Assembly: GCA_040882225.1 (NCBI GenBank)
Contig: JBBEBR010000003.1
Coordinates: forward strand, 62,001 to 126,000
Length of the DNA: 64,000 nt
From: Gracilimonas sp040882225
GTDB taxonomy: Bacteria > Bacteroidota > Rhodothermia > Balneolales > Balneolaceae
Reading direction: 5' to 3'
Shown: positions 52,617-62,679 of the stretch, one piece after another
Layout: every line of letters starts with the position of its first letter
Numbering within the stretch: position 1 is the stretch's first letter
Program-made: the position numbers and the translations under genes
Notes under the pieces: generated by a model
Seen by the model: only the letters and a program-made list of their open reading frames with translations
What the model was told of the DNA's origin: nothing
The model's database searches: none

Positions 52617-53201
52617 CTAAAATGCGATGCCAATGGTAAATGAAACAGCCATATTTTTTTCGCCATCCTCAAAGTTATCTTCAAGAACATTTGTAAGCCC
52701 AGCTGTATATCTGAGATCCAGGTTCAGCTTCATGATTTCTAAACCGATACCGGCTACCGCTCCGAAATCAGAATCCTTAATATTGTCTTCAAGATTCAGG
52801 CCTTCGTTTGTTTCAGCACGGATATTAAAACCTACATACGGTCCTGCATAAAAGCTTGGTTTTGCGAGAGACAGTGGAGGAGAAAAACGGAATTTCAAAA
52901 GAACAGGAATTTGAATGTAATCAAGCTGGGTTTCCACATCGAAGTTTGCGGCCTTTGAGCCGTATTGAGTGAAAAGTACTTCGGGTTGAATAACAATTGG
53001 TGATAAGGGAATATTTAGCTGTACAAAAGCACCGGCAACAATACCCGGTTTAAATTCAGTATCGTTGGTGTTTGTAATTGTGGATAGATTCGCCCCGCCC
53101 TTTACTCCAAACTTGGGCAACAGCTGTGCCTGAATATTGGTAACTGAAAAACAAAAGAGAGTGATGAATAGGTAGATAGACTTTTTTAGTAAAGATTTCA
53201 T
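52617..53201 (-). CDS. PorT-like outer-membrane beta-barrel protein
   Basis: A 194-residue protein with a signal peptide ending 'FCFSVTNIQAQ'. Short barrel strands follow: 'KFGVKGGANLSTI', 'GIVAGAFVQLNIP', 'IQIPVLLKFRF', 'SFYAGPYVGFNI', 'LDLRYTAGLTNV' and 'MAVSFTIGIAF' with a terminal Phe. This is the PorT/OMP_b-brl_2 family of eight-stranded outer-membrane barrels that is abundant in Bacteroidota. Individual roles are mostly unknown. It is monocistronic, with a terminator right after it. Confidence 0.88.
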   Translation of the reverse strand: MKSLLKKSIYLFITLFCFSVTNIQAQLLPKFGVKGGANLSTITNTNDTEFKPGIVAGAFVQLNIPLSPIVIQPEVLFTQYGSKAANFDVETQLDYIQIPVLLKFRFSPPLSLAKPSFYAGPYVGFNIRAETNEGLNLEDNIKDSDFGAVAGIGLEIMKLNLDLRYTAGLTNVLEDNFEDGEKNMAVSFTIGIAF

Positions 53202-53282
53202 AAGGTAGTTTTTTTCTGCTGATATTTATTTTGTAACAAGAGTCCTGTAGGGAACAATTGTGACAAAATTTTTTTGACAAAT

Positions 53283-56102
53283 TTAAACTCCGCTTAAATA
53301 ATCCTTTAGAAACTGCCCGGTATAACTTTCTTTATTTTTCATGATATCCTCCGGGGTGCCTTCGGCAACTATTTGTCCGCCCCTAAATCCACCTTCTGGG
53401 CCCACATCAATTACCCAGTCGGCACATTTAATAACATCCAGATTATGTTCTATAATGATCACCGAATGCCCAAGATTTACTAACTCGTTGAAAGAATCGA
53501 GCAACTTGGCGACATCTTCAAAATGAAGTCCCGTTGTGGGTTCATCAAAAAAGTATAAGGTGTGGTCGGTATTCTTTTTCGATAAAAACCGGGCCAGTTT
53601 TACCCGCTGTGCTTCCCCGCCGGAAAGGGTAGTCGCACTCTGACCTAATTTCAGATATCCAAGGCCAACATCTTCCAAAGGCTGTAATTTGTTTGAAATG
53701 GATGCTTCATCAACGAAAAAATCAATAGCTTCGGAAACCGGCATTTCCAGCACATCGTGAATATTTTGCCCGCGATATTTCACACTTAGCACATCTTTTC
53801 GGAACCGTGTTCCATGGCAAACTTCACAGGTTAATTCGATATCCGCCATAAACTGCATTTCGATGCGCTGCACTCCTTCTCCCTGACAGTTTTCGCATCT
53901 ACCGCCCGGCACATTAAATGAAAAGTGGCCGGGAGTATAACCCATTATTTTTGCCGCTTTTGTGTTGGAAAATAGATCCCGGATGCCATCAAACGCTTTG
54001 GTATACGTAGCGGGATTTGAGCGGGAGGATCGTCCAATCGGACTTTGATCTACCATCTCTACGCCATGCACCACCGCCATTCCCGACAATTCTTTGAAGC
54101 GGCCAACTTTGTCGCTATACGAACCAATGTGTTTTTGAATCCCTGCATATAACGTATCATGTACCAAAGTTGATTTGCCAGAACCGGAAACTCCGGTTAC
54201 CACGGTCATCAATCCCAGCGGAAAATCTACGGAAACATTCTTCAGATTATGTTCCGAGGCACCAATCAGGTTTATCGATCTGCCGCTGCCTTTTCTTCTT
54301 TTTTTGGGAAGGGGAATGGATTTCCGGCCACTCAAAAACTTCCCGGTAAGAGAATCAGCTTGAAGCAGTTTTTCATAGCTACCGGTGAAAACAACTTCGC
54401 CGCCATGCGTTCCGGCAAAGGGGCCAATATCGATGATATTATCTGCGGCTTTCATCATTTCGGGATCGTGTTCTACCACTAAAACCGTATTTCCAATATC
54501 CCGTAACGACTCTAAAATTTTAATCAGGCGGTCGTTATCGCGGGGATGAAGCCCAATTGTCGGTTCATCCAAAACATACATACTGCCGATGAGTGAACTT
54601 CCCAAAGCATTCGCCAAGCTGATGCGTTGTGATTCGCCGCCGCTCAAGGAATTTGCAAGCCGGTCTAAAGTGAGATAATCCAGGCCTACTTCATCCAAAT
54701 ATTTGAGCCTTTTTCGGATTTCATAGAGAATTTGTCCTGCAACACCTTGCTCGTAATCACTTAACTCCAGCTCATCGAAATAGGTGCGAGCGTGCCCAAT
54801 CGTAAGTTCCGAAACCTCGCCAACATGCAAATTTCCAACTTTCACATGCAGGGCGTCTTTCCGCACGCGAAATCCCTCGCATTCCGGACAACGGCTGTAC
54901 CCTCTATACCGCGAATACAGCACGCGCATATGAACTTTATAAGACTGATTTTTGATCTCATCGAAGAATTTCCAAATCCCGATATATTCGTCTTTGCCTT
55001 TCCAGATTATATTTTTCACCGCTTTTGGAAGTTCTGAATAAGGCGTGTCTATGGAGAATCTTTCGCGGGAGGCCACTTTGATTAAATCCCGTAAATGAGC
55101 ACTGAATTTTGGGGAGGTGAAAGGAGCTATAACTCCATTTCGAATCGTCTTTTCATGATCAGGAATGACAAGGTCTTCATCAATTCCGGCAACTTTCCCA
55201 AAGCCTTCGCACTTATTACAGGCACCAAAAGGATTGTTAAATGAAAACATTTGCGGAGTGGGTTCTACAAACTCAATTCCATCCAACTCAAATCGCTCGC
55301 TGAAAGGCAGTTCTTCGCCGTCTTTCATTTTTATGGAACACCTGCCGGCGCCTTCCTGAAAAGCGGTTTCCAGAGAATCGGCAATTCGGGTACGGGTGGC
55401 TTCATCCTCTTTAAGTACCAATCGATCTATCAATACACGATATTTTTCCGGTTTGAATTTCTTCCGGTCAATTTCTTCTGTAGTGATATCCAATACATGT
55501 TCATCATCAATGTTCAGCAATCGTGTTAATCCTTTTTCCTTTAGAACTTTAAGTTCCTCGTCCAGTTTCTTTTTTTGGTGATGCGGAATAGGAAAAAGCA
55601 CATAAAAGCGGTCGCCTTCCGCTGCACTTTCGTAGAGTTTTTTGATGGCCGTTCGGGGGGAATCTTTCTTAACCACTTCACCGGAAACGGGAGAGATCGT
55701 TTTCCCGATTCGCGCAAACATCAACCGAACGTAGTCGTAGATTTCTGTAGTAGTGCCTACCGTTGACCTGGGATTGGAAGAAGTTGTTTTCTGCTGAATA
55801 GCCATTGCGGGAGAAATTCCCTGCATAAAATCCACATCGGGTTTATCCATGCGTTCCAAAAACTGCCGCGCATAACTCGAAAGGCTTTCCACGTAACGGC
55901 GCTGCCCTTCGGCGTAAATGGTATCAAAAGCGAGGCTGGATTTCCCAGATCCGGAAACTCCGGTTACCACCGTTAGTTTATTTCGGGGGATTTCAACATC
56001 AATATTCTTCAGATTATGCGTCCGCGCTCCCTTGACAATTATGGGGCGTTCTCCTTCTTGTTTTTTAGCTTTACCGGAAGCCGTTTCTGCTGTTGTAGGC
56101 AT
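53283..56102 (-). CDS. uvrA: Excinuclease ABC subunit A
   Basis: A 939-residue UvrA from the ATG at 56102; the frame to 56171 adds residues without homology. Two ABC modules are present: first Walker A 'GVSGSGKSSLAFDTIYAEGQ', second 'GVSGSGKSTLVHDTLYAG'. Signatures are 'LSGGESQRISLAN' and 'LSGGEAQRVKLAR'. Zinc-finger Cys occur in 'ACNKCEGFG', 'CPECEG' and 'CENCQGEGV...CEVCHG'. It recognises helix distortion and loads UvrB in nucleotide excision repair. Complete and of normal length. A terminator for the upstream gene lies just before its start region. Confidence 0.96.
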   Translation of the reverse strand: MPTTAETASGKAKKQEGERPIIVKGARTHNLKNIDVEIPRNKLTVVTGVSGSGKSSLAFDTIYAEGQRRYVESLSSYARQFLERMDKPDVDFMQGISPAMAIQQKTTSSNPRSTVGTTTEIYDYVRLMFARIGKTISPVSGEVVKKDSPRTAIKKLYESAAEGDRFYVLFPIPHHQKKKLDEELKVLKEKGLTRLLNIDDEHVLDITTEEIDRKKFKPEKYRVLIDRLVLKEDEATRTRIADSLETAFQEGAGRCSIKMKDGEELPFSERFELDGIEFVEPTPQMFSFNNPFGACNKCEGFGKVAGIDEDLVIPDHEKTIRNGVIAPFTSPKFSAHLRDLIKVASRERFSIDTPYSELPKAVKNIIWKGKDEYIGIWKFFDEIKNQSYKVHMRVLYSRYRGYSRCPECEGFRVRKDALHVKVGNLHVGEVSELTIGHARTYFDELELSDYEQGVAGQILYEIRKRLKYLDEVGLDYLTLDRLANSLSGGESQRISLANALGSSLIGSMYVLDEPTIGLHPRDNDRLIKILESLRDIGNTVLVVEHDPEMMKAADNIIDIGPFAGTHGGEVVFTGSYEKLLQADSLTGKFLSGRKSIPLPKKRRKGSGRSINLIGASEHNLKNVSVDFPLGLMTVVTGVSGSGKSTLVHDTLYAGIQKHIGSYSDKVGRFKELSGMAVVHGVEMVDQSPIGRSSRSNPATYTKAFDGIRDLFSNTKAAKIMGYTPGHFSFNVPGGRCENCQGEGVQRIEMQFMADIELTCEVCHGTRFRKDVLSVKYRGQNIHDVLEMPVSEAIDFFVDEASISNKLQPLEDVGLGYLKLGQSATTLSGGEAQRVKLARFLSKKNTDHTLYFFDEPTTGLHFEDVAKLLDSFNELVNLGHSVIIIEHNLDVIKCADWVIDVGPEGGFRGGQIVAEGTPEDIMKNKESYTGQFLKDYLSGV

Positions 56103-56170
56103 ATATTCTTTGGATTTTTTCGAACCTTTAATATACCAAATTTTTGGCTGAGAATGAGCGGGAAAAAGCA

Positions 56171-56208
56171 ATAAAAAAAAAGCCGCCCCTTTGTTAAAGA
56201 AGCGGCTT
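56171..56208 (-). terminator. Intrinsic terminator after the metalloprotease remnant
   Basis: AAGCCGC (56180-56186) pairs with GCGGCTT (56202-56208). On the minus strand the stem is followed by a run of T (56173-56180), a strong terminator 28 bases after the stop of the truncated metalloprotease. Confidence 0.8.
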
Positions 56209-56235
56209 AGCTGTGATTTTGGTTTTCAAATTACT

Positions 56236-57163
56236 TCACCAGCTGCATTTCAGTTCTTTGGAAAATGTTTCTCCGGAACTACTAACAGCATTTATTTTTG
56301 CGAAATACATGCCACTTGAGAGATTTCCCGCATCAAATGTTGCTTGATGTGTACCTGCACTCATAGTGTTATTTACCATGGTAGCCACTTCCTGCCCCAT
56401 AACATTATATACCTTTATGGAGACCTCTGAATCTACCGTTAAGGTATACTCTATTTGTGTGGTGGGGTTAAAAGGATTGGGGTAGTTATTGGACATGCTG
56501 AAAAGAAAAGGCGGGTCAATATAAATGGTCTTATTACCCACATCGGTATCATTGTTATCGTCAGTTACCGTTACCGATAGCACTATAGGGTAGGTGTCGC
56601 TGGGGCTTGTAGAGACGTTGTACGTACTGCTATTAGAACCAACCGGGTTGCTATCCTTTAGCCATGCATAATCGTAGGGAGGCACACCGTCTGAAACATT
56701 AGCGGTATACTGACCGCCATGACCGGCAATGAGACGGTCATGGCCGGATATGCTTACAGAAAGTGGTGGTGGCGCAGGTGGATTAAAATTAGCAACCAAT
56801 CCAACTCTATTATTTATAGCACGAGCATTATCTTCATCTTGGGCGGTACCGGTTGCAACTCCTGCATAGGTTTTATTGGGATTGGAATACCGATTGATCC
56901 GCGTGTAGCCTGATGGCGGATAGGATAAGATAGTTACCCATTGAGCAGGATTGTAGACGTATCCATGACCGTAGGGGTAAACTTCATCATCATCTTCGGC
57001 AAGATTATGGGCGGCTCCAAGGTTATGTCCGATTTCATGAGCCATGGTACGCATAGAAGCGGCCCAGTCATATCTTGCAATGAAAAAGCCGTACTGTGAA
57101 GAGACTGGGCCCAGCCAACCAATTCCAGTACCTCCTGAACCGGTAATAAGGACAACTAAATTT
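56236..57163 (-). pseudogene. N-terminally truncated T9SS-targeted M12-like metalloprotease
   Basis: The coding frame is open from about 57163 but has no ATG before 57054. It begins inside a catalytic domain: 'NLVVLITGSGGTG', 'GPVSSQYGFFIARYDWAASMRTM', then the zinc site 'HEIGHNLGAAH' (HExxHxxGxxH). A PKD-like repeat follows ('SISGHDRLIAGHGGQYTANV'), then a type IX secretion sorting domain ('NYPNPFNPTTQIEYTL', 'VYNVMGQEV', 'GMYFAKI'). Signal peptide, propeptide and the first half of the protease are gone. The break coincides with the stop codon of the upstream histidine kinase, so a deletion probably fused the two loci. A normal protein would be secreted through T9SS. Confidence 0.85.
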
Positions 57164-58483
57164 TTAGTCCAGTGGGATTTGGCAGGTTATTTCTGTGCCT
57201 TTTCCTCTTTCACTTTTAATTCTCAAGTCACCATCCATCAAATTGGTGCGGAATCTCATAATCCGTAAACCGACGCCGTCATCTTGCTCTTCAGCATCGG
57301 GTAACCCAATTCCATTATCTTTTACCTGCAGAGTTAACTGACTCTCACTAAAAGATAACCTTACCTCAATAGAAGAAGCTTTTGCATGTTTGATCGCGTT
57401 GTTTATTGCTTCCTGAGCAATCCGATATAAATGAACAGCACGGTAATCAGCAAGCTTTACAGCATCATCTTGTGTACTGGTGAATTTTATATCAACATTA
57501 TGAATTTTTGAAGTGTTGAAAGTTAGTTCCGATAGTGCTTTATCTAAACCATGAGATCCCAAATTCACAGGTACCAATCCATGTGATAGTGTGCGGGTAC
57601 TTTCTGAAACTTGTTTGATCAAATTAACTACTTCTTTCGCGTTTGTCGCTAATTGCTCATCCTCGATTACGTTATTTAACTGCTGTGCCGACAATAAAGC
57701 AACGGTAAGCAATTGCCCGAGATCATCGTGCATATCCTGCCCAATTCTTTGTCTTTCAGTTTCACTGATGGCTAAAATTTCTCTCTCAAGCTTCCGTCGT
57801 TCCCTTAGATCTCTGCCGCTGGAAATGATGGTTTGCCGGCCGTTATATGTAAAAGATCGCACGCTAAGTTCAAGGGGTATTACCTCTCCAGTTTTAGTGA
57901 GATGGCGGGATTCGAAAACAGCTTCTCCCTTCTCAATCACTTCTTGAAAATTCTTCTTTACTCTCACTTTATCTGCTGAGATATCGTATACCTTTTTTTG
58001 AAGTAATTCTTCCTTTGAATATCCTAAAATATTGCAGGCTGCATCATTTATTTCAAGAAATGTCTGGGGCTGATTATCATCGTCCAATTGAAAGACAAGT
58101 ATCTCGTCGGTTGCTACCTGAAACAACGTGCGATAATTTTCCCGAAGTAAATGGAGCGAATCTTTATACCTGTTCACAAACACAGCGCTTGCCCAAATTA
58201 CTATAATCATAAGAAGATGATTGGCAGCAGATAATAAAACATAAGCTGAAGTTATAGATACCACAAAACCCGCAAATAAAAGAATGGTAGCCAATAAACC
58301 TGCAATCAAAGTAATTCGCCTGCCTTCCGTCCAGTATGTTGCCATCACAAAAAGTACATAAACTACACCACCAGACACTCCAAGAGGGATATAAATATCA
58401 ATTATAAAAACTATAATCGATATTAAGCCGATGCCACTTAGAAGCAATCTGTTATATTTGAATCCTTCTCTTTCTACAGACAT
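57164..58483 (-). CDS. Membrane sensor histidine kinase with PAS domain (NarX/HisKA_3 type)
   Basis: A 439-residue protein. Four to five transmembrane helices (15-125) are followed by a PAS domain (about 125-245, 'YRTLFQVATDEILVFQLDDD', 'CNILGYSKEELL'). The HisKA_3 dimerisation region has the phospho-His near 252 in 'ERQRIGQDMHDDLGQLL', and the ATPase domain contains 'EAINNAIKHAKAS' and 'DNGIGLP'. This class pairs with NarL/LuxR-type regulators; none is adjacent. It ends normally ('GKGTEITCQIPLD'), directly against the decapitated metalloprotease, whose frame overlaps its stop. Confidence 0.9.
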   Translation of the reverse strand: MSVEREGFKYNRLLLSGIGLISIIVFIIDIYIPLGVSGGVVYVLFVMATYWTEGRRITLIAGLLATILLFAGFVVSITSAYVLLSAANHLLMIIVIWASAVFVNRYKDSLHLLRENYRTLFQVATDEILVFQLDDDNQPQTFLEINDAACNILGYSKEELLQKKVYDISADKVRVKKNFQEVIEKGEAVFESRHLTKTGEVIPLELSVRSFTYNGRQTIISSGRDLRERRKLEREILAISETERQRIGQDMHDDLGQLLTVALLSAQQLNNVIEDEQLATNAKEVVNLIKQVSESTRTLSHGLVPVNLGSHGLDKALSELTFNTSKIHNVDIKFTSTQDDAVKLADYRAVHLYRIAQEAINNAIKHAKASSIEVRLSFSESQLTLQVKDNGIGLPDAEEQDDGVGLRIMRFRTNLMDGDLRIKSERGKGTEITCQIPLD

Positions 58484-58594
58484 CTTTACCTTAATTAATT
58501 AGCACAATGAAGACATGATTTTTCATCTGCGTTTATTTTATTTGGCTTTGTTTGAGGTAATGTAGACTTTCCTCATCCAAATTTGGATTAAATT

Positions 58595-59770
58595 ATGCTT
58601 ATGAAATTAAGATACCTGAAATTCAATCTAACTCTCTTAGCTTTTATAATATATATGCCTTTGAATGCTCAACCTTTGACTTTAGAATCTGCTTTAAAAG
58701 AAACTCAGGGGTATTTTATTACTACGCTTGAAGAAAATAATATTGTGGGTGGGGCGCTTTTATTTTTAGAAGATGGTGATGTAAAAAGCACTGAATATTA
58801 TGGAATGGCTGACCTCAGCGAAAACCGTGCGGTTGATGAAAACACCATTTTTCACTGGGCATCTAACACTAAAACAATTACCGCTGTAGCCATTATGCAG
58901 CTTCGAGATCGGGGCCTTTTATCTCTTCATGACCCGCTAACAAAATATCTGCCTGAGCTGCGGAAAATTCACAATCCCTTCGGAAGCATGGATGAAATCA
59001 CCATAAAAATGGCGCTGGAACATTCCACCGGACTTAGAAATCCTACCTGGCCGTGGGGCGGTAGAAAAGAGTGGCATCCTTTTGAACCAACCGATTGGGA
59101 ACAGCTTGTGGCCATGTTTCCTTATTCCAAGATCGAGTTTGAGCCGGGAACAAAGCACAGTTATTCCAATCCGGCTATCATTTTTTTGGGGAGAATTATT
59201 GAAGAATTAAGCGGAGACGATTTTGAGGTTTACATCGATAAAAACATCCTGAAGCCCTTAAAAATGTATGACTCTTATTTTGATATCACACCTGCTCATC
59301 TTCTTTCGCAGCGCTCCAACAGCTATTCTCTTCAGGATGGTGAACCCGTTGCAAAAGGAAAAGATTTTGACTCAGGAATCACCACGTCCAATGGCGGATT
59401 GAATGCCTCCTTGAAGGACATGGTGAACTACCTTTCTTTTTTGACCGGAAATTCGCCCGGTTTTGAAATCCTGAAGCGTTCTTCACTCGAAGAATTATGG
59501 GAGGAACAATTACCTATCGAAGAAAAGGATGGAATTCGTTCGTCTGTGGCTCTTTCATTTTTTCTTGAAGAATTTGACGGGATGCGTGTAATAGGACACA
59601 CCGGGACACAGCATGGCTACTATTCTTTCTTTTACGTGCACCCGGAATCAGGAACAGCTTGTATCGCCATCACTAATACAGAGGGACAAAACAACGAGCC
59701 AAACTTAGATGAGATTCGGAGCAATCTTAGCCGTTATATTTTCAAAAACCTGTTCGCGCTGTATAAGTAA
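58595..59770 (+). CDS. Serine hydrolase of the beta-lactamase/class C family
   Basis: A 391-residue secreted protein with a signal peptide ending 'YMPLNAQ'. The catalytic SxxK is S90-N-T-K93 ('HWASNTKTITAV'), the second motif is YSN in 'KHSYSNPA' (about 192) and the third HTG in 'VIGHTGTQHG' (about 336). Such proteins act as D-aminopeptidases, esterases or beta-lactamases, and most are not antibiotic-resistance enzymes. It is divergent from the histidine kinase across a 110-base promoter region. The protein appears complete. Confidence 0.9.
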   Translation: MLMKLRYLKFNLTLLAFIIYMPLNAQPLTLESALKETQGYFITTLEENNIVGGALLFLEDGDVKSTEYYGMADLSENRAVDENTIFHWASNTKTITAVAIMQLRDRGLLSLHDPLTKYLPELRKIHNPFGSMDEITIKMALEHSTGLRNPTWPWGGRKEWHPFEPTDWEQLVAMFPYSKIEFEPGTKHSYSNPAIIFLGRIIEELSGDDFEVYIDKNILKPLKMYDSYFDITPAHLLSQRSNSYSLQDGEPVAKGKDFDSGITTSNGGLNASLKDMVNYLSFLTGNSPGFEILKRSSLEELWEEQLPIEEKDGIRSSVALSFFLEEFDGMRVIGHTGTQHGYYSFFYVHPESGTACIAITNTEGQNNEPNLDEIRSNLSRYIFKNLFALYK

Positions 59771-60046
59771 TGTAAGGCTTAGAGTGTCAGGCCTGTCAGG
59801 TTTCGTGTTTATCAGGGTTTACTTCATCTATCTCCTGTGTAAAACCTGACAGGTCTGATACCAGAAGGTATCTTTAAAAACATCCTGCCCAATCTGCGAT
59901 AAGATTATAGCCGGAAAAACTCTTGAGGCTCAGATTTTCTCTGCATTCTCTTATATAATCCCACGGATGAATCCGTGGGCTATGTATTGGCAGTGGTATT
60001 GAGCGCTGTTCTAATTTCTCTCTTACACCCACTAACTATCAATAAA
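59771..60046. repeat. Spacer with two palindromic repeats
   Basis: The 276-base spacer has CCTGTCAGGTTT (59792-59803) paired with its exact reverse complement AAACCTGACAGG (59842-59853). A second compact hairpin follows: CCCACGGAT (59960-59968), GA, ATCCGTGGG (59971-59979). Both look like dispersed palindromic elements rather than terminators, since no T-run follows. No gene is seen. Confidence 0.6.
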
Positions 60047-62563
60047 TTATCCTTCTTCTCCTAAAACCTTCAGCGCTTTTTCAATATCTATTCCCTTTCC
60101 CAACACTTTTTTGAAAGGATCTTTCATTGATTTAATTCTTTCCGGCATGGTATGAATATTGAAGTCTTTCATGTCCAGGCCGCTTTTAACTTCACTCCAT
60201 TTTAAAGGAGCCGAAGCTGTGGCGCCGGTTTTTGGCCGCAAGCAATAAGGTGCAGCCAAAGTTTGTCCGGAACGGTTTTGTAGGTAATCCAGGTAAATTC
60301 TGTCTTTCCTTTTTTTCAGGCTGCGCTCCATTGTAGTTAGTTCAGGCAACTCTTCGTTGATATAATAGCATAGCAGCTTTGTAAAATCACGGGCTTCATC
60401 GTAGGTATATTTGGCTTCGAGTGGCAAATAAACATGCATCCCGCGCGAACCTGAAGTTTTACAGTATCCAACTATTTTCGCCTTATCCAGCACTTCTTTG
60501 GTGGCTTGGGCTACTTCAATCACTTCCTCAAATGTCGACTTTGATGACGGATCTATATCAATAACGGTGTAATCTGGATTATCCAGCGATTTTGTATTCG
60601 AGTTCCACGGGTTAATTTCGATGCACCCAAGATTGGCCATGTACACAAGAGCGGCCGTATTCTGACACAGCATATACTCAATCTCTTTTTCCGACGATTC
60701 CGAATAAATACCAATAGTCTCAATCCAATCTGGTAAAATCCCGCCACTGTCTTTCTGATAAAATCCTTCCTTATAAATACCATTGGGATGCCGGTTCAAA
60801 TTCTGCGGCCGGTCGACCAAATATGGCATTATCACGTCGGCCATTTTCACGTAATAATCAATCAGATCGTATTTTGTGTAGCCTTCATCAGGCCAATAAA
60901 CTTTATCGAGATTTGTTACCGGAACCGAAATTCCCTCAATTTCTAATACATTGCTGCCCTTAATCTTGCTCTTATTTTTATTTTTTTGGGGTGATGGCGA
61001 ACGTTGTTTTTTGTCCTCGGTTTTTTGCTGCTCTTTTTTCTTTTGCTCTTTGGATGGCTTCATAACTTCCTTCTCTTTTGTGATTTCCGTTGGCGATTTA
61101 TCACTTCGCAATCCCTTAAAAACCGGGTGTCTGATCGATTCAGATTCCGTCCATTCCGAAAAAACAATTTCACAAATTATCTCCGGCTTCACCCAAGTCG
61201 CTTTCCGGCCCTTCAAATTAATTTTCTCCCCAAAAGGATTGTCTTTAATTTCCAGCGGCTTTAGAATTTTAAGTATTTCGCGCTGCGAATCTTCATCAAA
61301 ACCACTTCCGCAGTTTCCAATGTATTTCAGCTTATCATCTTCATACATACCGAGAACAAGCGATCCAAACAGCCGCTTACCTTCTGTATATCCGCAAATA
61401 ATTGCCTCCTGACGTTCATTCGATTTTATCTTCAGCCAATTCCTCGATCTTGCCCCTGGATGATATTTGGAATTCGCTTTTTTCGCGATTACGCCTTCCA
61501 TTCCGTCCTCAACAGTTTGCTTAAAAAACTTAGCCGCGTTTTTATTTATATGCTCGCTATAAGCGATATTCGGCGCATCACCCAATACATCGGGCAATAA
61601 ACTTTTTCGCTGCTCCAGAGTCAATCCCGTTGTGTCGTGTCCATTCAGGTGCAACAGATCAAAAACATAATAAACGAGTTCGCCTTCATCGTCGGGAGAA
61701 TAATTTTGCAGCATCTGAAATTGCGGCTTCCCTTTTTTATCAAGAAAAACGATTTCACCATCCAGAATGGCATCTTGGGGAATGGTTTTCAACCCTTCAA
61801 CAACGGCTGCGAATTTTTTGTTGAACGAAATGCCGTTTCTCGAATAAAGCCGTACCTCTCCATCACTGATATTTGCGACTGCCCGATAACCGTCCCATTT
61901 TTTCTCATAAATCCATTCGGGATCTTCAAATATTTCTTTGGTTTTAGTAGCCATCATGGGCTTAATCATATCGGTCAAATTCAAAGATTTCTGTCCTGAT
62001 TTTGTTTCTTCACCACCAGAATTTCCATCAAGACGTTCAACAGCCAAATCTTCGGCGTCATAATCTAAATCGATAGAAAACTCATCTTTCTTTTTAATCA
62101 GCAGCCACTGATTCTCCTTTTTCATGGAAACCAAAGCGAATTCCCCTTTCAGCTTTTTCCCTGATAACATGATTTTCAAATCACCTTTTTCCAGTCCTTT
62201 AACAAGATCATCTGTGTCTTTTGTTTTTTTTGATGCAGATGTAAACGTCCCCCGATCCCAAATTACCATCTCTCCGGCACCGTAATTTCCTTTCGGAATA
62301 ATGCCTTCAAAATCCAGATATTTTATGGGATGATCTTCAGTATGTATCGCCAGCCGTTTATCCGCGGGATTCATAGAAGGTCCTTTGGGCACCGCCCAAC
62401 TTTTTAAAACGCCTTCCATTTCGAGGCGTAAATCGTAGTGTAGACGGCTTGCGTCGTGCCGTTGAACCACAAACCGAAGCTTAGATTTATTTTCCTCCGT
62501 TTTTCCCCCAGGCTCAGGTGTGGTATTGAAGTCTCTCTTCTTTGAATACTCATCAAGTGCCAT
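60047..62563 (-). CDS. ligD: Multifunctional NHEJ DNA ligase D (PE-LIG-POL)
   Basis: An 838-residue LigD with three domains in the Pseudomonas order. The N-terminal 3'-phosphoesterase has 'FVVQRHDASRLHYDLRLE' (about 30-47). The ATP-dependent ligase has 'EKKWDGYRAV' near residue 225 with the adenylated Lys, plus 'DGEIVFLDKKG'. The C-terminal archaeo-eukaryotic primase-like polymerase has 'NLDKVYWPDEGYTKYDLIDYY', 'YTVIDIDPSS' and 'SGSRGMHVYLPL'. A Lys-rich linker (about 510-555) joins ligase and polymerase. It processes and seals double-strand ends brought together by Ku, whose gene is directly upstream. Confidence 0.95.
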   Translation of the reverse strand: MALDEYSKKRDFNTTPEPGGKTEENKSKLRFVVQRHDASRLHYDLRLEMEGVLKSWAVPKGPSMNPADKRLAIHTEDHPIKYLDFEGIIPKGNYGAGEMVIWDRGTFTSASKKTKDTDDLVKGLEKGDLKIMLSGKKLKGEFALVSMKKENQWLLIKKKDEFSIDLDYDAEDLAVERLDGNSGGEETKSGQKSLNLTDMIKPMMATKTKEIFEDPEWIYEKKWDGYRAVANISDGEVRLYSRNGISFNKKFAAVVEGLKTIPQDAILDGEIVFLDKKGKPQFQMLQNYSPDDEGELVYYVFDLLHLNGHDTTGLTLEQRKSLLPDVLGDAPNIAYSEHINKNAAKFFKQTVEDGMEGVIAKKANSKYHPGARSRNWLKIKSNERQEAIICGYTEGKRLFGSLVLGMYEDDKLKYIGNCGSGFDEDSQREILKILKPLEIKDNPFGEKINLKGRKATWVKPEIICEIVFSEWTESESIRHPVFKGLRSDKSPTEITKEKEVMKPSKEQKKKEQQKTEDKKQRSPSPQKNKNKSKIKGSNVLEIEGISVPVTNLDKVYWPDEGYTKYDLIDYYVKMADVIMPYLVDRPQNLNRHPNGIYKEGFYQKDSGGILPDWIETIGIYSESSEKEIEYMLCQNTAALVYMANLGCIEINPWNSNTKSLDNPDYTVIDIDPSSKSTFEEVIEVAQATKEVLDKAKIVGYCKTSGSRGMHVYLPLEAKYTYDEARDFTKLLCYYINEELPELTTMERSLKKRKDRIYLDYLQNRSGQTLAAPYCLRPKTGATASAPLKWSEVKSGLDMKDFNIHTMPERIKSMKDPFKKVLGKGIDIEKALKVLGEEG

Positions 62564-62590
62564 TTATTTATTGCTCTCTTTAAAATTTGA

Positions 62591-62650
62591 AAGATTTTCC
62601 CCCTTTAGGGGAGACCAAAATTATCGTACAGATAATTTTGTGAGGGGTGC
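62591..62650. repeat. Hairpin-bearing repeat between ku and ligD
   Basis: It has the same layout as the repeat between carA and carB: a 'CCCCCTTTAGGGG' block, a perfect stem CAAAATTATC (62616-62625) with GATAATTTTG (62631-62640), and 'GAGGGGTG' on the right. Only the stem sequence differs. It separates ku from ligD, which are otherwise co-directional. Confidence 0.65.
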
Positions 62651-62679
62651 TCGCAATGACTTGTAGTTACTGAATCACT

